This document shows positions 63,285 to 64,000 of a stretch of 64,000 nucleotides of DNA, one piece after another. Made by a program: the position numbers and the translations under genes. The stretch is taken from assembly GCF_021535045.1 (NCBI RefSeq), contig NZ_CP091056.1:620001-684000 (forward strand), in the 5' to 3' direction. A model generated the notes under the pieces. It did no database searches, was not told the DNA's origin, and worked only from the letters and a program-made list of their open reading frames with translations. The stretch comes from Ornithinimicrobium sp. INDO-MA30-4 (GTDB taxonomy: Bacteria > Actinomycetota > Actinomycetes > Actinomycetales > Dermatophilaceae). Position 1 is the stretch's first letter. Each line of letters begins with the position of its first letter.

Positions 63285-63290
63285 TAGGCT
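63285..63290 (+). promoter_or_regulatory. -10 box (TAGGCT) of ABC ATPase gene
   Basis: TAGGCT, 8 bases before the ATG at 63299. Confidence 0.4.
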
Positions 63291-63298
63291 GGCGAGTC

Positions 63299-64000
63299 AT
63301 GAGCGACGTCCTGGAATTAGCTGGTGTGGGTGTCAGGCGCGGCAACACCGACTTGCTGCGCGATGTCACCTGGTCCGTCGAAGAGGGCGAACGTTGGGTC
63401 ATCCTTGGGCCCAACGGCGCCGGAAAGACGACCTTGTTGCAGATAGCCGCTGCTCGAATGCACCCAACCTCGGGTGTGGCCGGGGTGCTGGGCGAGGTGA
63501 TGGGCACCGTCGACGTTTTTGAACTACGCCCTCGCATTGGTGTTTCTAGCGCCACGATTGCCGAGCGAATCCCCGCCGAAGAGAAGGTGGTGACGTCGTC
63601 ATCACAGCTTCGTGGGCCGTGGTGGGGCGTTGGCGCGAAGAGTATGACCCGATGGATGAGCAGCGGGGGCTGGAGTTGCTAGATGCGCTGGGGGTCGGCC
63701 ACCTGAAGGATCGCCGATACGGCACCTTGAGCGAGGGGAGCGCAAGCGAGTCCAGATCGCTCGCGCCCTCATGACTGACCCTGAGCTGATGCTCCTGGAT
63801 GAGCCAGCCGCGGGCCTTGATCTGCGGGGACGCGAAGACCTCGTGGGCCGTTTGCAACTGTTGGCTGAAGACGTGACCGCGCCAGCCATGGTGTTGGTGA
63901 CTCACCACGTCGAAGAGATTCCGCCGGGCTTTACCGACATTCTGATGCTGCGTGACGGCGAAGTGGTCGCTGCTGGGCCGCTGGAGGTCACCCTCACCGC
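63299..64000 (+). CDS. ABC transporter ATP-binding protein (3' end cut by window; two frame breaks)
   Basis: ABC ATPase, at least 233 residues. Walker A is WVILGPNGAGKTTLLQIAAARMHPTSG. After breaks near 63590 and 63737 are repaired (one base each), the frame reads [84 protein letters not shown], with the signature LSEGERKR in place of LSGGQ, then LVTHHVEEIPPGFTDILMLRDG (H-loop). This resembles the YlmA/ModF-like cytosolic ABC ATPases of unknown substrate; no permease is seen before the window ends. Confidence 0.85.

Overview
The window comes from an actinobacterium (Actinomycetota, class Actinomycetes). G+C is roughly 60% by eye. The markers are PdtaR, RbpA, WhiA, OpcA, CtaA/CtaB, an InhA/MabA-type fabG-fabI pair, a DUF3099 protein, an acVLRF1-type release factor and a SufR-SufBDCSUT operon. 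From memory the order resembles two Mycobacterium tuberculosis blocks (pdtaR-polA-rpsA-uvrB-uvrA, then uvrC-rapZ-yvcK-whiA-gap-pgk-tpi-secG-pgl-opcA-zwf-tal-tkt-ctaB-ctaA-ABC-suf-ABC-F-fabG-inhA) placed end to end. The genus cannot be named from the sequence; it looks like an uncultured or environmental lineage.

Layout. 1-7.2 kb: pdtaR (cut by the window edge), a DUF554 membrane protein, a hotdog thioesterase, polA, a methyltransferase and rpsA (ribosomal S1). 7.3-15.4 kb: a TPR protein, a BCCT betaine-type transporter, uvrB, a yybP-ykoY (Mn2+) riboswitch with its TerC gene, a GNAT acetyltransferase, an EamA exporter and a metallo-beta-lactamase-fold hydrolase. 15.4-21.5 kb: gltBD (glutamate synthase). 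21.5-29.9 kb: uvrA, a Rieske lipoprotein, uvrC and the rapZ-yvcK-whiA trio. 29.9-40.7 kb: central carbon metabolism: gap-pgk-tpiA, secG, rbpA, then pgl-opcA-zwf and tkt-tal on the minus strand. 40.8-44.3 kb: ctaB, ctaA (heme O/A) and a two-gene ABC exporter. 44.3-51.6 kb: the sufR-sufB-sufD-Rieske-sufC-sufS-sufU-sufT-acVLRF1 operon. 51.6-58.2 kb: a lipoprotein, a zinc metallopeptidase, an ABC-F factor, an ABC half-exporter, SURF1 and two small genes. 58.2-64 kb: fabG, fabI, glgC/glgA divergent, a conserved hypothetical gene and an ABC ATPase cut by the edge.

Two things dominate the sequence. First, about fifty-five frame breaks are scattered over otherwise well-conserved and mostly essential genes. 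Nearly all are explained by one missing base in a short homopolymer, so they read as uncorrected long-read or draft errors, not gene decay. CDS coordinates below span the whole gene and the break positions are noted. Second, transcription appears largely leaderless: fifteen starts have a TANNNT -10 box six to eight bases before the ATG/GTG.

No gene-free stretch exceeds 300 bases. The largest are 12017-12305 (holds the riboswitch), 9660-9918 (divergent BCCT/uvrB promoters), 40672-40877 (divergent tkt/ctaB promoters) and 37238-37402 (two hairpins). I saw no rRNA, tRNA, CRISPR array, insertion sequence, phage or attachment site. I did not find a convincing wholly new biological system; the best leads are regulatory (leaderless promoters, riboswitch, palindromes) and the co-transcribed release-factor gene in the suf operon.
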